Shown in pieces: positions 38,744 to 51,900 of a DNA stretch of 64,000 nt. The first letter of the stretch is position 1. Each line of letters opens with the position of its first letter. The position numbers and the translations under genes were made by a program. Location of the stretch: the NCBI RefSeq assembly GCF_013348805.1, contig NZ_CP054690.1:4340001-4404000 (forward strand), given 5' to 3'. The stretch comes from Rhodococcus sp. W8901. Lineage in GTDB: Bacteria > Actinomycetota > Actinomycetes > Mycobacteriales > Mycobacteriaceae. The notes below the pieces were generated by a model that saw only the letters and a list, made by a program, of their open reading frames with translations, made no database searches and was not told the origin of the DNA.

Positions 38744-38790
38744 CGAAGACGGGCCCGAAGATCGGGCCGAAGACGAGCCGAAGACGAGCC
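38744..38790. repeat. Degenerate GAAGACGAGCC-type direct repeats downstream of the exporter
   Basis: Four imperfect 11-13 bp units based on CGAAGACGAGCC lie just after the last permease, including a small GCCCGA/TCGGGC hairpin. The unit resembles in style the 11-bp repeats upstream of dtd but differs in sequence. Function is unknown. Confidence 0.45.
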
Positions 38791-38922
38791 GCTGAATCGG
38801 TTCTGTCCCGGCGCCTCCGGAACACCCCCGATTGTTCATCCGAATACCGGGGTGAATGCCCTTTTCGTCTGATATCAATTCAGCGAATCACTGCCCGTCC
38901 GCAGGTTTACAGGAGCACAAGA

Positions 38923-39888
38923 ATGGCCCTTCGGCAACGCTCGGTGGCGAGAGTCCTCGCCACCACGGCAGCGGTCTTTCTCGGCGCAATGGGGCTTCAC
39001 CCGGCCGCCGCGACCGCCGAGCCTGCTCCGGGCAGCCTCGTCCTACCGTCGGCGGCCCCCGCCGCGCGCTCGCTGACACCACCCGACGCCGCGCCGGAGG
39101 GCGCCAACGACTGGTCGTGCCGCCCGAGCACGCAACACCCCCGGCCGGTGGTCCTGGTGCACGGCACCGGCATGAGCATGCTGCAGAGCTGGAATGTGAT
39201 CTCGCCCGCGCTGCGGAACGCGGGCTACTGCGTCTACGCACTGAACTACGGCGCCGCGGCGCATTCGTGGGGCACCGGCGACATCCGCGGTTCCGCCCGC
39301 GAACTCGCATCGTTCGTGGACACGGTCCGTGCTCGCACCGGATCGGCCCAGGTCGACATCGTCGGCCACTCCCAGGGCGGAACCATGGCGCGCCAGTACC
39401 TGCGTTTCGAGGGCGGGGCCGACCAGGTCGATCCGTCGCGCAACACGGTGCGCCACCTCGTGATGCTCGGCCCGACCAATCACGGCACCACGTTCAACGG
39501 GATGCAGGACCTCTACTCGGTGTTCACGTCGCTCCGGATCACCGACGAACCGACCAATCAGAAGATCGTCGAGTTCGCATTCGGCCTGGCGTCGTACCAG
39601 CAGCTGATCGGATCCGATTTCCTGACCCAGCTCAACACCGGTCGTGAGAGCTTCCCCGGTATCGACTACACGGTGATCGCCTCCCGCAGCGACGACATCG
39701 TCACTCCCCCCGAGGGGGCTTTCCTCGCAGCGGATCCGGGAACCTCGGTGCGCAACGAGTGGATCCAGGACACCTGCCCGGGCGCGGCAGTCTCGCATGT
39801 GGGCCTACTGAACGACCCCCGCTCGGTCTTCCGGGTGCAGAGCGCCCTCGACCCGACCTACGGGGCGCGCAGCGCGGCGCCCTGCTGA
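38923..39888 (+). CDS. Secreted triacylglycerol lipase (alpha/beta hydrolase)
   Basis: The 321-residue protein has a signal peptide (about 1-32, basic start then VLATTAAVFLGAMGL and AATA cleavage). The alpha/beta hydrolase domain begins PVVLVHGTGMS (oxyanion region). The likely triad is Ser150 in GHSQGG, Asp257 or Asp258 in ASRSDDIV and His292 in SHVGLL. Four cysteines are present in the mature part. It fits the class-2 bacterial lipase family. The ATG at 38923 has AGGAG 7 nt upstream. It is convergent with the NRPS operon; a link to that pathway is only positional. Confidence 0.9.
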   Translation: MALRQRSVARVLATTAAVFLGAMGLHPAAATAEPAPGSLVLPSAAPAARSLTPPDAAPEGANDWSCRPSTQHPRPVVLVHGTGMSMLQSWNVISPALRNAGYCVYALNYGAAAHSWGTGDIRGSARELASFVDTVRARTGSAQVDIVGHSQGGTMARQYLRFEGGADQVDPSRNTVRHLVMLGPTNHGTTFNGMQDLYSVFTSLRITDEPTNQKIVEFAFGLASYQQLIGSDFLTQLNTGRESFPGIDYTVIASRSDDIVTPPEGAFLAADPGTSVRNEWIQDTCPGAAVSHVGLLNDPRSVFRVQSALDPTYGARSAAPC

Positions 39889-39928
39889 CAAGGCCTTCCC
39901 CCGCCACATCGAGCAGTGCCGAGAAGTA

Positions 39929-39966
39929 AGGGCCCTTCCCGGCCGCGAGGTCCGGGGAGGGGCCCT
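39929..39966. terminator. Bidirectional terminator between lipase and NRPS
   Basis: AGGGCCC (39929-39935) pairs with GGGCCCT (39960-39966), extended inward by a CCC/GGG and CGG/CCG stem with a one-base bulge. It lies in the 93-bp gap between the convergent lipase and NRPS stops. Confidence 0.65.
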
Positions 39967-39981
39967 GTGCGTCGGCCCGCG

Positions 39982-42900
39982 TCAGGACTGCAGGCGTCGG
40001 TTCAGGATCGGGCCGATCACGTCGATCGCCTCGGGGGTCGTCATGTCCCAGTGGGTGACCGGAACCGCCACCACCTCCACCTCACCCTCGACGACCTCGC
40101 GCCACGCATCGGCGCCGCGGGAACCGTCGAGATCCGCGCTGAAGTAGAGCAGGCTCCCGTCGAACCGGGCGGTCGGCCGGTAGGACGCGGCCACCGCGGA
40201 GGCGTGGACCACACCGGAGACGATGCGGTCCATCTGCTCGGCGGTGAAGTCACCGATCGGGGCGAGCATCTCGCGCAGCATCTCCACCGCGGTCTCCTGA
40301 TCGAGATCGTCCAGGGACCGGGTCTCCCCCGTCTCCGCGACGAGACCGCCGAGCATGTCGGCGAGCGACGGCGCGGGCCCGGCGACGGATGCAGCCGTCT
40401 CGTCCGCGACGTGGCTGTCCAGCATCACGAGCGTGCGAACCTCCTCGCCGACAGCGGCCAGTTGCACCGCCATCGCATGCGCGATCGCGCCGCCCATCGA
40501 CCATCCCAACAAGTGGTACGGACCGTTCGGCTGGATCCGGCGAATCTGGTCGATGTACAGCGCCGCCCAGTCCTCGATCGACGCGGGAAGCTCACCTCCG
40601 TCGCCGAGCGCAGGTGACTGCAGCCCGTAGATCGGACGATCCGAATCGACGTTCGCGGCGAGGCCGGCGAAGCCCCACGACAGTCCCGTCACCGGATGGA
40701 CGCAGAAGAGCGGGCTCTCGTCTCCACGCGACCGCAGCGGGAGAACGACGCCGAGCCCGCGCTCGGTGTCCGGCGTCGAGTAGGTGGACTCGATCCGGTC
40801 GGCGAGTGCCCCCACGGTGGAATCCTCGAACAGCCAGTGCAACTGGGGTTGCGCGTCGAACGCCTTCCGAAGCCTGGCGATCATCCTCACCGCGATCAGC
40901 GAGTTGCCGCCGAGGGCGAAGAAGTCGTCGTCCAGACCCACCTGCTCCACACGGAGGACGTCGGCGAACACACCCGCGACGATCTCCTCCACCGGCGTGG
41001 CCGGTGCCCGGAACACCGTGGCCTCGAAGGTCGGTTCCGGCAGGGCCAGGCGATCGAGCTTGCCCGACGCACCCAGCGGGAACTCGTCGAGGACCACGAA
41101 CGCTGCCGGCACCATGTACGACGCCAGCGACGTCGACAGCTCGGATCTCACCGCATCGGTGTCGACCACCGCGTCGACCGCCGGGACCACGTAGGCGACG
41201 AGTTGCTCGCTCTTCACCAGGACCACAGCCTGTGCGATGGCCTGCCGGTCGAGAAGCGCCGCCTCGATCTCGCCGAGCTCGATCCGCAGACCGCGCAGTT
41301 TCACCTGGAAGTCGGTGCGGCCCAGGTACTCGAGCTCGCCCGAGGCATTCCACTTCACGAGGTCGCCCGTGCGATACATCCGTGCACCGTTGTCCCCGAA
41401 CGGGTTCGCCACGAATCGCTCCGCGGTGAGGTCACCGCGGCCGAAGTAGCCGCGCGCCACCTGAGCACCCGCCAGGTACAGCTCGCCTGCGACGCCGGCG
41501 GAAACCGGTTTCAGACGCGAATCCAACACGTAGGCCCGTGTGTTCCACACCGGCGCACCGATCGGCACACCCGCCACGTCGTCCGTGGTCACGGCGTGAC
41601 GCGCCGCCTGCACCGTCACCTCGGTCGGGCCGTACAGGTTGTGCACCGCAGCACCACTGACGCGACGGAGCCGCTCCACAGTGCCGGCGGTGAGCGCCTC
41701 GCCACCACAGAACACCCGGGTCAACGCGACGGGCCGGCCGTCGAGTTCGTCGGCGACCACCGCCAGCATCGACGGCACGAACTGCACCACCGTCACCGAC
41801 TGCTCTGCGATCGTCGTCGCCAGGTACACCGGATCACGATGGCCATCCGGTGCGGCGACGATCAGCTGCGCTCCGACCTGCAACGGCCAGAACAACTCCC
41901 ACACCGACGCATCGAACGTCGCGGGCGTCTTCAGCAGCACCCGATCCGACGAGCTCAACTCGTACTCGGACTGCATCCACCGCAACTGGTTGACGACCGA
42001 GCCGTGCGAGACCGCCACGCCCTTCGGCCGACCCGTCGAACCCGACGTGAAGATCACATACGCCACGTTCTCCGAACGCAGCGGAGCGATCCGATCGGTA
42101 TCGGTGACCGGCGCGTCCGAGAACGTCGACAGGTCCAGTGTGCTCAGGTCCGTGACGTTCGCCAGAGTGGTCGCGAAACCGTCACGAGACGTGGTCAGCA
42201 CCAACGCGGGTTCGGCCAGCCGGAGAACGTAGTCGTTGCGATCGGCGGGCTGGTCCGGATCCACCGGCACATATCCACCACCCGCGGCGAGCACCGCGTA
42301 CATGCCGACCAGCAGATCCAGTGAACGACGCATACCGAGGCCGACGAGAACGTCCGGGCCCACACCCTGCGCAATCAACAACCGCGCCAGGCGATGCACC
42401 CGGGCCGCGAACTCGCCGTACGACAGCGACTCGCCCGCGCACACCACGGCCACCGCGTCCGGCGTCGATGCGACCTGCGCGTCGAACAACTCGAGCAGCG
42501 TGGCGTCCGGCACCGGGTGATCGGTGGAATTCCATTCGACGAGCACCCGATCCCGCTCGGCACCGTCGAGCAGTTCGATCTCACCGACCGGCAGCGACGG
42601 GTCTGCCGTCACCGACTCGAGTACCCGCACGAACCTTTCCCCGAACCGGACCATGGTCGGCTCGTCGAACAGGTCCGTCGCATAGCTCAGCTCCACCGAC
42701 AACGCCGAATCAGCCTGGCCCGGAGCCGTTTCGCTGAGCGTCACCGACAGGTCGAACTTCGCGGAAACGGCGTCGAACGGAAGCTCCGCGATCGACAGCT
42801 CGCCGGTACTGATCTGCGCACGCGACATGTTCTGGAACGCGAGCATCACCTGGAACAGCGGGTGGCGCCGCTGCGACCGCTCGGGGTTCAACACCTCGAC

Positions 42901-45900
42901 GAGCCGCTCGAACGGCACATCGGCGTTCCCGAATGCCGCCAGGTCGTTCTCCCGCACCGATGCCAGCAGATCAGCGAACGACCGGCCGCCGTCGACCTCG
43001 GTCCGGAGCACGAGCGTGTTGACGAACATGCCCACCAGGTCGTCCAGCGCCCGCTCACCACGACCGGCGACCGGCGTGCCGATCGCGATGTCGGAGGTGC
43101 CGCTCAGTCGAGCCAGCAACACCGACAACGCGGCGTGCACCACCATGAACGGCGTCGTGCCGCAGCGCCGTGCCAACTCGGTCACCCCGCGATGCAGACC
43201 GGCACCGATCTCGAAGCGGTGCAAGCGACCCGCACCGGACGCCACCGCTGGACGTGGACGATCCGTCGGCAGATCCAACTGCTCGGGCAGACCCGACAGC
43301 GCCGTCTCCCAGTAGTCGACCTGACGCGAGATGATCGACTCCGGGTCGTCCTCGGAACCGAGGACCTCACGCTGCCACAGCGCGTAGTCCGCGTACTGAA
43401 CCTCGAGCGGCGCCCACGCCGGTACGTCACCCGTAGAGCGGGCGAGGTACGCGGACACCACATCTCGGGTGAGGGGTCCGAGTGACCAGCCGTCCGCGCT
43501 GATGTGATGGATGACGAACACGAGCACGTGGTCGACCGGGGACAGCGCGAACAGGCGAACCCGCAGCGGGACCTCGCTCGTCACGTCGAAGCCGGTGGAC
43601 ACCAGTTCGGTCACGGCGGCCAGGACCTGCGCGACCTCGATCGCAACGGGCGCGAGGTCGAGATCCACCTGCGACGGGGACAGGACCTGCTGGTAGGCAA
43701 CACCGTCCTGCCCGGGGAACACGGTTCGCAGCGCCTCGTGCCGGGCGACGACGTCCCGCACCGCATGCTGCAGCGCCGGCAGGTCCAACGAACCCGACAG
43801 CCGCACCGCGACCGGAATGTTGTTGACGGCGGATGCCGGATCGAACTGGTTCAGGAACCACATCCGCTGCTGCGCCAGTGACAGCGGAATCCGCCCCGGC
43901 CGCGGGGAAGCCGTGAGCGGCCGACGGGTTCGATCCTGGGTCAGCGAACCCACCGCCGCCGCGAGGCGCTCGACGGTCGACGCCTCGAACATCACGCGCA
44001 CGGGCACCCGGGTGTCGAGGGCGGAGCCCAGCCGGGACACCACCTGGGTTGCGATCAGCGAGTTGCCGCCCAGTTCGAAGAAGTCGTCGTCGAGACCGAC
44101 GCGGTCGACACCGAGGACCTCGGACAGCACGATCGCCACGGTCTGTTCGATCGGGGTGACCGGTGCCCGGAACTGCCGGGCCTCGAGAACCGGTGCCGGC
44201 AGCGCCTTGCGGTCGATCTTGCCGTTGAGGTTGAGCGGCAGCGCCTCGAGTCCGACGAAGGCGGAGGGCACCATGTACGACGGGAGTGACTGCGACAGTT
44301 CCGATTCGAGCACAGCAGCATCCAAGGTCGCGAAGTCCGTCGGGACCACGTAGGCCACGAGCCGGTCACCCACCCGGGCGTCGGCCCACACCGTGACCGC
44401 CGCGTCCTTCACGCGGTCCGACGACCGCAGCGCGGCCTCGATCTCACCCAGCTCGATGCGGAAGCCGCGCACCTTGACCTGGAAGTCGGCTCGTCCCACG
44501 TAGTCGAGCGCGCCGTCGGTGCGCCACGCGACGACGTCGCCGGTGCGGTACATCCGCTCCCCCGCCGGCCCGTACGGGTCGGCGACGAAACGGTCGGCCG
44601 TCAGCGCCGGACGGCCGAAGTAGCCTCGGGCCAATTGCACACCGGCGAGGTACAGCTCGCCGGGCACACCGACCGGGACGGGGCGGAGCCGATCGTCGAG
44701 GACGAGCAGGCGCGTGTTCCATTCCGGGCCGCCGATGGGCACCGCGGATCCGTCGGTGTCCTCGACGCGCTGCGCCGTGACCGACACCGCGGCCTCGGTG
44801 GGACCGTAGAGGTTGAACAGGTCTGCGGTTCCCGCGGATGCGAAGCGCGCCGCGGTGTCGGCAGGTAGCACCTCACCGATCGCGAGGACCCGGCGCAGCG
44901 ACTCGGGAAGCCGGTCCCCGGGTTCGACGAGCAGCGCCTGCAACATCGACGGCACGACGTGCAGCGTGGTGACGGACTCGCTGCGCATCAGCGCGTTGAG
45001 ATAGCCGGGATCGCGGTGGCCGTCTGCCGTGGCGACGACGAGCCGTCCGCCGGACGTCAGCGCGGACCAGAACTCCCACACCGACAGGTCGAACGTGGCC
45101 GCGGTCTTGAGCAGCGCGGCGTCCGACGAGTCGAGACCGTACTCGGCACGCTTCCATTCGAGCTGGTTGACGATCGCGGCGTGGCTGACGGCGACGCCCT
45201 TCGGCCGTCCCGTCGAACCGGACGTGAAGATCACGTACGCGGTGTTGGTCGGTCGCAGAGGCGACGTGCGCTCGTCACCGACGATCGGGCCTGCGTCGAA
45301 CTCTGCGCCGTCGAACGTGTCGACGTGCAGCACCGGAATATGCGTGGCGACCTCGACACCCTCGCGGGTGGTGGACAGCACGCAGGCGGGCTGCGCCGTG
45401 TCGAGAATGTAGGCCGTGCGGTCCGCGGGATGATCCGGATCGATCGGTACGTACGCGCCACCGGCCTTCGCGACGGCGTACATGCCGACGAGCAGCTCCA
45501 CCGACCGCCGCATCGCCAGCGCGACACGAGATTCCGGTCCGACGCCCATCTCGATGAGACGGCGGGCCAGGCGGTTCACCCGTGCGTCGAACTCCGCGTA
45601 CGAGAGTCGTTCGGCCGCAGCCACGATCGCCGGCGCGTCCGGAGCATCGGCGACCTGCGTGTCGAAGAGATCGACCAACGTGAGGTCCGCACCGACAGGA
45701 CGCTGCGTCGTGTTCCACCGTCCGAGCACCTGCTCACGCTCGTCGGTGTCGATCATTTCGAGGTCACCGACCGGCGCCGACGAATTCGTGACCACGGCCC
45801 GAAGGATGCGCGCATACATTTGCGCGAACCGCCGGGCGGTGGTCTCGGTGAACAGATCGGTCGCGTACGTGAACTGGACGGTGAAGTCCGCCGGGTTCCC

Positions 45901-48900
45901 GTCCTCGTCGGTGCTGTCGACGATGGTCACGTGCAGGTCGAACTTTGCGAGATCGGAGTCGATCTCGAGCGGCGCGATCTCGAGATCGGGCAGGGCGAGC
46001 GACCCGATCCGCATGTTCTGGAACGAGAATCCGACCTGGAACAGCGGATGCCTGGCCGTGGACCGGACCGGGTTGAGGACCTCCACCAGCCGCTCGAACG
46101 GCAGGTCGTCGTGAGCGTATGCGTCCAGATCCGAGCCGCGCACCCGCGCCAACAGATCCACGAAGGTCTCCGCGGGATCCACCTGGACCCGCAGTGCCAG
46201 CGTGTTGACGAACATGCCGATGAGATCGTCGAGAGCGGCATCGCCGCGGCCTGCGATCGGGGTGCCGACCACGATGTCCTGCGACCGCGACAGTCGTGCG
46301 AGGAGCACCGCGAGCGCGGCATGCATGACCATGAACGAGCTGGCGTTGTGTGCCCGCCCGAGCTCGACGAGGCCGCGGTGGGTCTGTGCGTCGACCTCGG
46401 CGCCGACCGTCGCGCCGGCATACGTCTGCTGCGCGGGCCGCGGATGATCCGTCGGGAGATCGAGCTGATCGGGAATGCCGGCGAGGCGACCGCGCCAGAA
46501 TGCGATCTGCTGGGCGATGACGGACGTCGGGTCGTCCTCGTCACCGAGCGAATCATGCTGCCACAGAGCGTAGTCCGCGTACTGAATGTCCAGCGGCGCC
46601 CAGGTCGGAGCCGTCGCCGCCGACCGCGCGGTGTAGGCCGTCATCACGTCGCGGATCAGCGGACCCATCGAGACGCCGTCGGCAGAGATGTGGTGCACCA
46701 CGACGACGAGCACGTACTCGGACGGAGACAACTCGAACAGCCGGATGCGCAGGGGCACCTCGGCGGTGACATCGAAACTGGTCGATGCGATCGCGACCAC
46801 GCGGTCACGCACGTCGTCGGCGGTGACCCGCTCGGGACCGAAGTCCCACCCCGACAGCGCCTCCTCGACCGGGAGCACCACCTGATAGCCGACGCCGGCC
46901 TCCTCCGGGTACCGGGTACGCAGCGATTCGTGCCGGCTCACCACGTCCACGACCGCCGAACGCAGCGCATCGACGTTCAGGTTGCCGGACAGGCGGACCG
47001 CCATGGGGATGTTGTCGGCCGCCGATCCGGGCTCGAGCCGGTTGAGGAACCACATACGCCGCTGCGCGAGGGAGAGCGGGATGCGGTCGGGCCGAGGCTG
47101 CGGCGAGAGAGCCTTGCGGCCGCCGCCGGACTGCGAACCCAGTCGGGCGGCGAGGGTCTCCACCGTCGAGGCCTCGAACAGTTCCCGCACCGGTACTCGG
47201 GTCTCGAGCACCGCACCGAGGCGTGACACCAACTGCGTGGCGACGAGCGAGTTGCCGCCGAGGTCGAAGAAGTCGTCGTCGAGCCCGACCGGATGGACGC
47301 CGAGGACGTCGGCGAAGGCCTCCGCGACGAGCACCTGCGCACGGGTCACCGGCGCGCGGAATACCTTGGCCTCGAAGACCGGTTCCGGCAGCGCCTGCCG
47401 GTCCAACTTGCCCACCGCGGTCAACGGAACCTCGTCGAGGATGACGATGGACGCCGGGACCATGTACGACGGCAACAGCGATTCCACGTGCCGCGTCATC
47501 GTGTCGGTGTCGACACCGTCATCTGCGAGGACGTAGGACACGAGCGCCGTCTGCCCGGAAGGCATCCGATGCCCGACGGTGGTCGCGAACGACACGCCCG
47601 GGCAGTCGGTGAGCGCCGAGTCGATCTCGCCGAGTTCGATGCGGAACCCGCGTACCTTGACCTGGAAGTCGGACCGGCCGACGTACTCGATCGACAGGTC
47701 GGTGGAATCCCCCGTCGCTCCGCTCGCCGAGACACCCCCCGTCGCTCCGCTCGCCGATGCGGTCCACCGCACGACGTCGCCGGTGCGGTACATCCGCTCA
47801 CCGGCCTCCCCGAACGGGTTCGCGACGAAGCGGTCCGCCGTGAGCGCCGGACGGCCGTGGTAGCCGCGCGCGAGAGCACCGCCCGACAGATAGAGCTCAC
47901 CCGCGACACCCACCGGGACGGGCCGCAGTCGGGTGTCGAGGATCAGCGCCCCGACCCCGGGTACCGGTCCGCCGACCGTGATCGGCTTGCCCGCGAACAG
48001 CTCGCCACGGGTCGACACGATCGTCGTCTCGGTGGGCCCGTATGCGTTGAAGAACTGCCGATCCGGCGCCCAGCGTCCCACCAGTTCCGTGGTCGACGCG
48101 TCACCGCCGACCGACAGCAGGCGCAGGTCGTCGAGACCCGCGGGGTCCATCGATCCGAGCACGGCCGGGGTGATGATCGAGACGGTCACACGGCGCTGCG
48201 CCAGGAGCGCGTGCAGTTCCTCGCCGCCGAGTATCGACGGCGGAACCACCACCAGCTCCGCGCCGGCAGCAGCGGCCAGCGCCCATTCGAACACCGACGG
48301 ATCGAAGCTGGGCGAGCAGATGTGCAGCACGCGATCGGAGGCATCCACGTCGTACAGCTCGACGGACTGATCCACCAGGCCGGACAGCCCGCGGTGCGTC
48401 ACGACGACGCCCTTCGGTTTGCCCGTCGATCCGGACGTGTAGATCACGTACGCGGTGTGGTCCAGGCGCAGCGGACTCGTCCGGTCGGTGTCGCCGACGG
48501 GCGTCACCGCGCGGCCGGCGTCGGCCGCCGCGCGCTCGAGCTCACCCAGCGACCACCACGAGACGGCCTCGGGCAGGTCGTCGATTGCGTCCGCCGCCGC
48601 GATACCCAGTGCGGCAGCGGAGTCGGTGACCATGTGCTCGATGCGATCGTCGGGGTACGTCGGGTCCACCGGGACGAAGGCGGCGCCGGTCTTCGCGACG
48701 GCCCACACGCACAGCACCATCTCCCACGAACGCGGGAACGACAGCGCGACGACGCTCTCCGGACCGAGCCCGCGGGCGATCAGTTCACGGGCCAGCGCGC
48801 TCGACCGCTCGTCGAGGTCGCGATAGGTGAGCGTCGTGTCACCGCAACTCAGTGCGGGTGCCGCCGGGTTCGTGTCCACGTGGCGCCCGAGGATCTCGGT

Positions 48901-51900
48901 CAACGTCTCGCGGCAGGCCACGTCCGGTCCCGCGACGCGGGTCAGGGTGTCGAGTTCCGACGCGTCGAGCAGGATCGCGTCGCCCACTGCGGCCGACGGA
49001 TCCGCGACCACCGATTCGAGCACCGCGCGGAAACGCCTGCCGACGGCCTGAATGGTCGGCTCGTCGAACAGGTCTGTCGCATAGGTCATCTCGACGGACA
49101 GGTCGGCGACCGTCACCTGCAGGTCGAACTTCGCGAGGGCGATGTCGAAGTCGACACCGGAGACCGTCAGTCCGGGCAGTTCGAGGGACTGCCGGGCCAC
49201 CCCGCTCTGGAAGGCCAGTGCCACCTGGAACAGCGGGTGACGTGCCTGAGACCGCTCCGGGTCGAGGATCTCCACGAGCCGCTCGAACGGCACATCGGCG
49301 CGCTCGAACGCTGCCAGATCGGCGGATCGGACCTGCGCGAGGAGGTCGGCGAACGACTGTCCCCCGTCGACCTCGGTGCGTAGGACCAGCGTGTTGACGA
49401 ACATGCCGATGAGGTCGTCCAGGGCCGCCTCGCCGCGGCCCGCGACCGGCGTGCCGACGGCAATGTCGGAGGTGCCGCCGAGCCGGGACAGCAGCACCGC
49501 GAGCGCGGCGTGGACCACCATGAACGGGGTCGCACCGTGCGCGCGGGCCACGCTGTCGATGCCGGCCTGCAGCTCGGCGCCGATCGAGAACCGATGCGTG
49601 GCACCGCTGTTGGAGGCCACTGCGGGTCGAGGTCGGTCCGACGGCAGATCGAGCTGGTCGGGCAGACCGGCCAGGGCCGTCTTCCAGTACTCGACCTGCT
49701 GCGAGATCACGGCGCCCGGATCGTCCTCGGAGCCGAGTACCTCACGCTGCCACAGCGCGTAGTCGGCGTACTGCACGTCGAGCGGAGCCCAACTCGGTGC
49801 CTGCCCCGCCGCGCGCGCCGCGTAGGCCGTCATCACGTCCCGGGTGAGCGGGCCCATCGACACGCCGTCCGATGCGATGTGGTGCAGCACCAGGACAAGA
49901 ACGTGCTCGGTCGACGACAGGGCGAAAACCCGTGCACGGACCGGGAGTTCGGTGGTCAGGTCGAAGCCCGCCAGTGCCCAATCCTCGATCCGCGCGACGA
50001 GTGCGTCGTCGGTGAGCGGTTCGATCCCGAGGCCGAAGTCCACCTCGTCGGCGGACAGGATCGACTGGTGGCCCACCCCGTCCGTGTCGGGGAACACCGT
50101 GCGCAGCGACTCGTGCCGCGCCAGGACGTCCCGCACCGCTGCCTGCAGGGCCTCGGTGTCCAGCTCGCCGGACAGCCGGATCGCGAGCGGAATGTTGTTG
50201 ACGGCGGACTCGGGATCGAGCCGGTTCAGGAACCACATGCGCTGCTGCGCGAGCGAGAGCGGGATCCGGTCCGGCCGGGGCCCGGCGGTGAGCGGGCGGC
50301 GTGAACCCGAACCCGTCAGCGCGGCAACGTGCGCGGCAAGCGCACCGACCGTCGACGCCTCGAACAGGGTCCGCACGGGCACCTGCGCATCGAGCGCGAC
50401 ACCCAGCCGCGACACCACCTGCGTACCCAGCAGCGAATTGCCACCGAGACCGAAGAAGTCGTCGTCCAGACCCACCCGCTCGATCCCCAGAACCTCGCCG
50501 AACACGCCGGCCACGATCCCCTCGACCGGCGTCGTCGGGGCACGGAACGCCGTGGCCTCGAAACTCGGCTCCGGCAACGCCTTCCGATCCAGCTTGCCCG
50601 ACACATTCAACGGGAACGCATCCAGCACCACGAACACCGCCGGCACCATGTACGACGCCAACGACGTCGCAAGCGCGGCCTTCACGACCTCGGTGTCGAC
50701 CGTGCCACCCACAGTGGGGACGACATAGGCGACGAGCTGATCGTTCTTCACCAACACCACGGACTGCGCGATCGACTCCTGCGCCAGCAGTGCGGTCTCG
50801 ATCTCCCCCAACTCGATCCGCAGACCACGCAACTTCACCTGGAAGTCCGTACGCCCGATGTACTCCAGCTCGCCCGACGCATTCCACTTCACCAGATCGC
50901 CCGTGCGATACATCCGCTCGCCGCCGTCACCGAACGGATTCGCCACGAACCGGTCCGACGTCAGATCCGCGCGCGAGACATACCCACGCGCCAACTGCAC
51001 ACCCGCCAGATACAGCTCACCCGGCACACCCACCGGCACCGGACGCAGCCGCGCATCGAGCACGAACACCTGCGTATTCCACACCGGCGCACCGATCGGC
51101 ACACCCGCAGTGTCCGCCACCGTCACCTCGTGGAACGTCACATCCACCGCGGCCTCGGTCGGCCCGTACAGATTGTGCAACGAAGCCGACGAAATCGCCC
51201 GGAACCGCTCCGCCGTCCGAGCCGGCAGCGCCTCACCCGACGCGAACACCAGACGCAACGAATCCGCCCGGGACACAGACGATTCCGCATCACCGCTCGC
51301 TGACCACTCCGCCACGAACACCGACAACATCGACGGCACGAAATGCGCCACCGTCACACCACGATCGCCCATCACCCGCACCAGATAACCCGGATCCCGA
51401 TGACCATCCGGCGCCGCCACCACCAGACGCGCACCCACCTGCAACGGCCAGAAGAACTCCCACACCGACACATCGAACGTGAACGGCGTCTTCTGCAACA
51501 CCACATCGCCCGCAGTCAGCCCGTACTCGGCCTGCATCCACACCAGACGATTCACGATCGCGCCGTGCTCGACCGCCACACCCTTCGGCCGACCCGTCGA
51601 CCCCGACGTGAAGATCACGTACGCGGTGTTCGAAACACGAAGGGCAGCAACCCGATCCGCATCCGTCACCGCCGCAGCCGAGAACCCGGATACATCCGCC
51701 TCGTCGAGATTCAGGATCCGGACGGACCCCTCCCCCGACGCCTCGAAACCGTCCCGCGACGTCGACAACACCAACACCGGGTCCGCTGTGCCCAGGATGT
51801 AGGCGTTTCGCTCGACCGGCTGATCCGGGTCCACCGGCACATACCCGCCACCGGCAGCCAGCACCGCGTACATCCCCACCAGCAGATCCAGCGAACGCCG

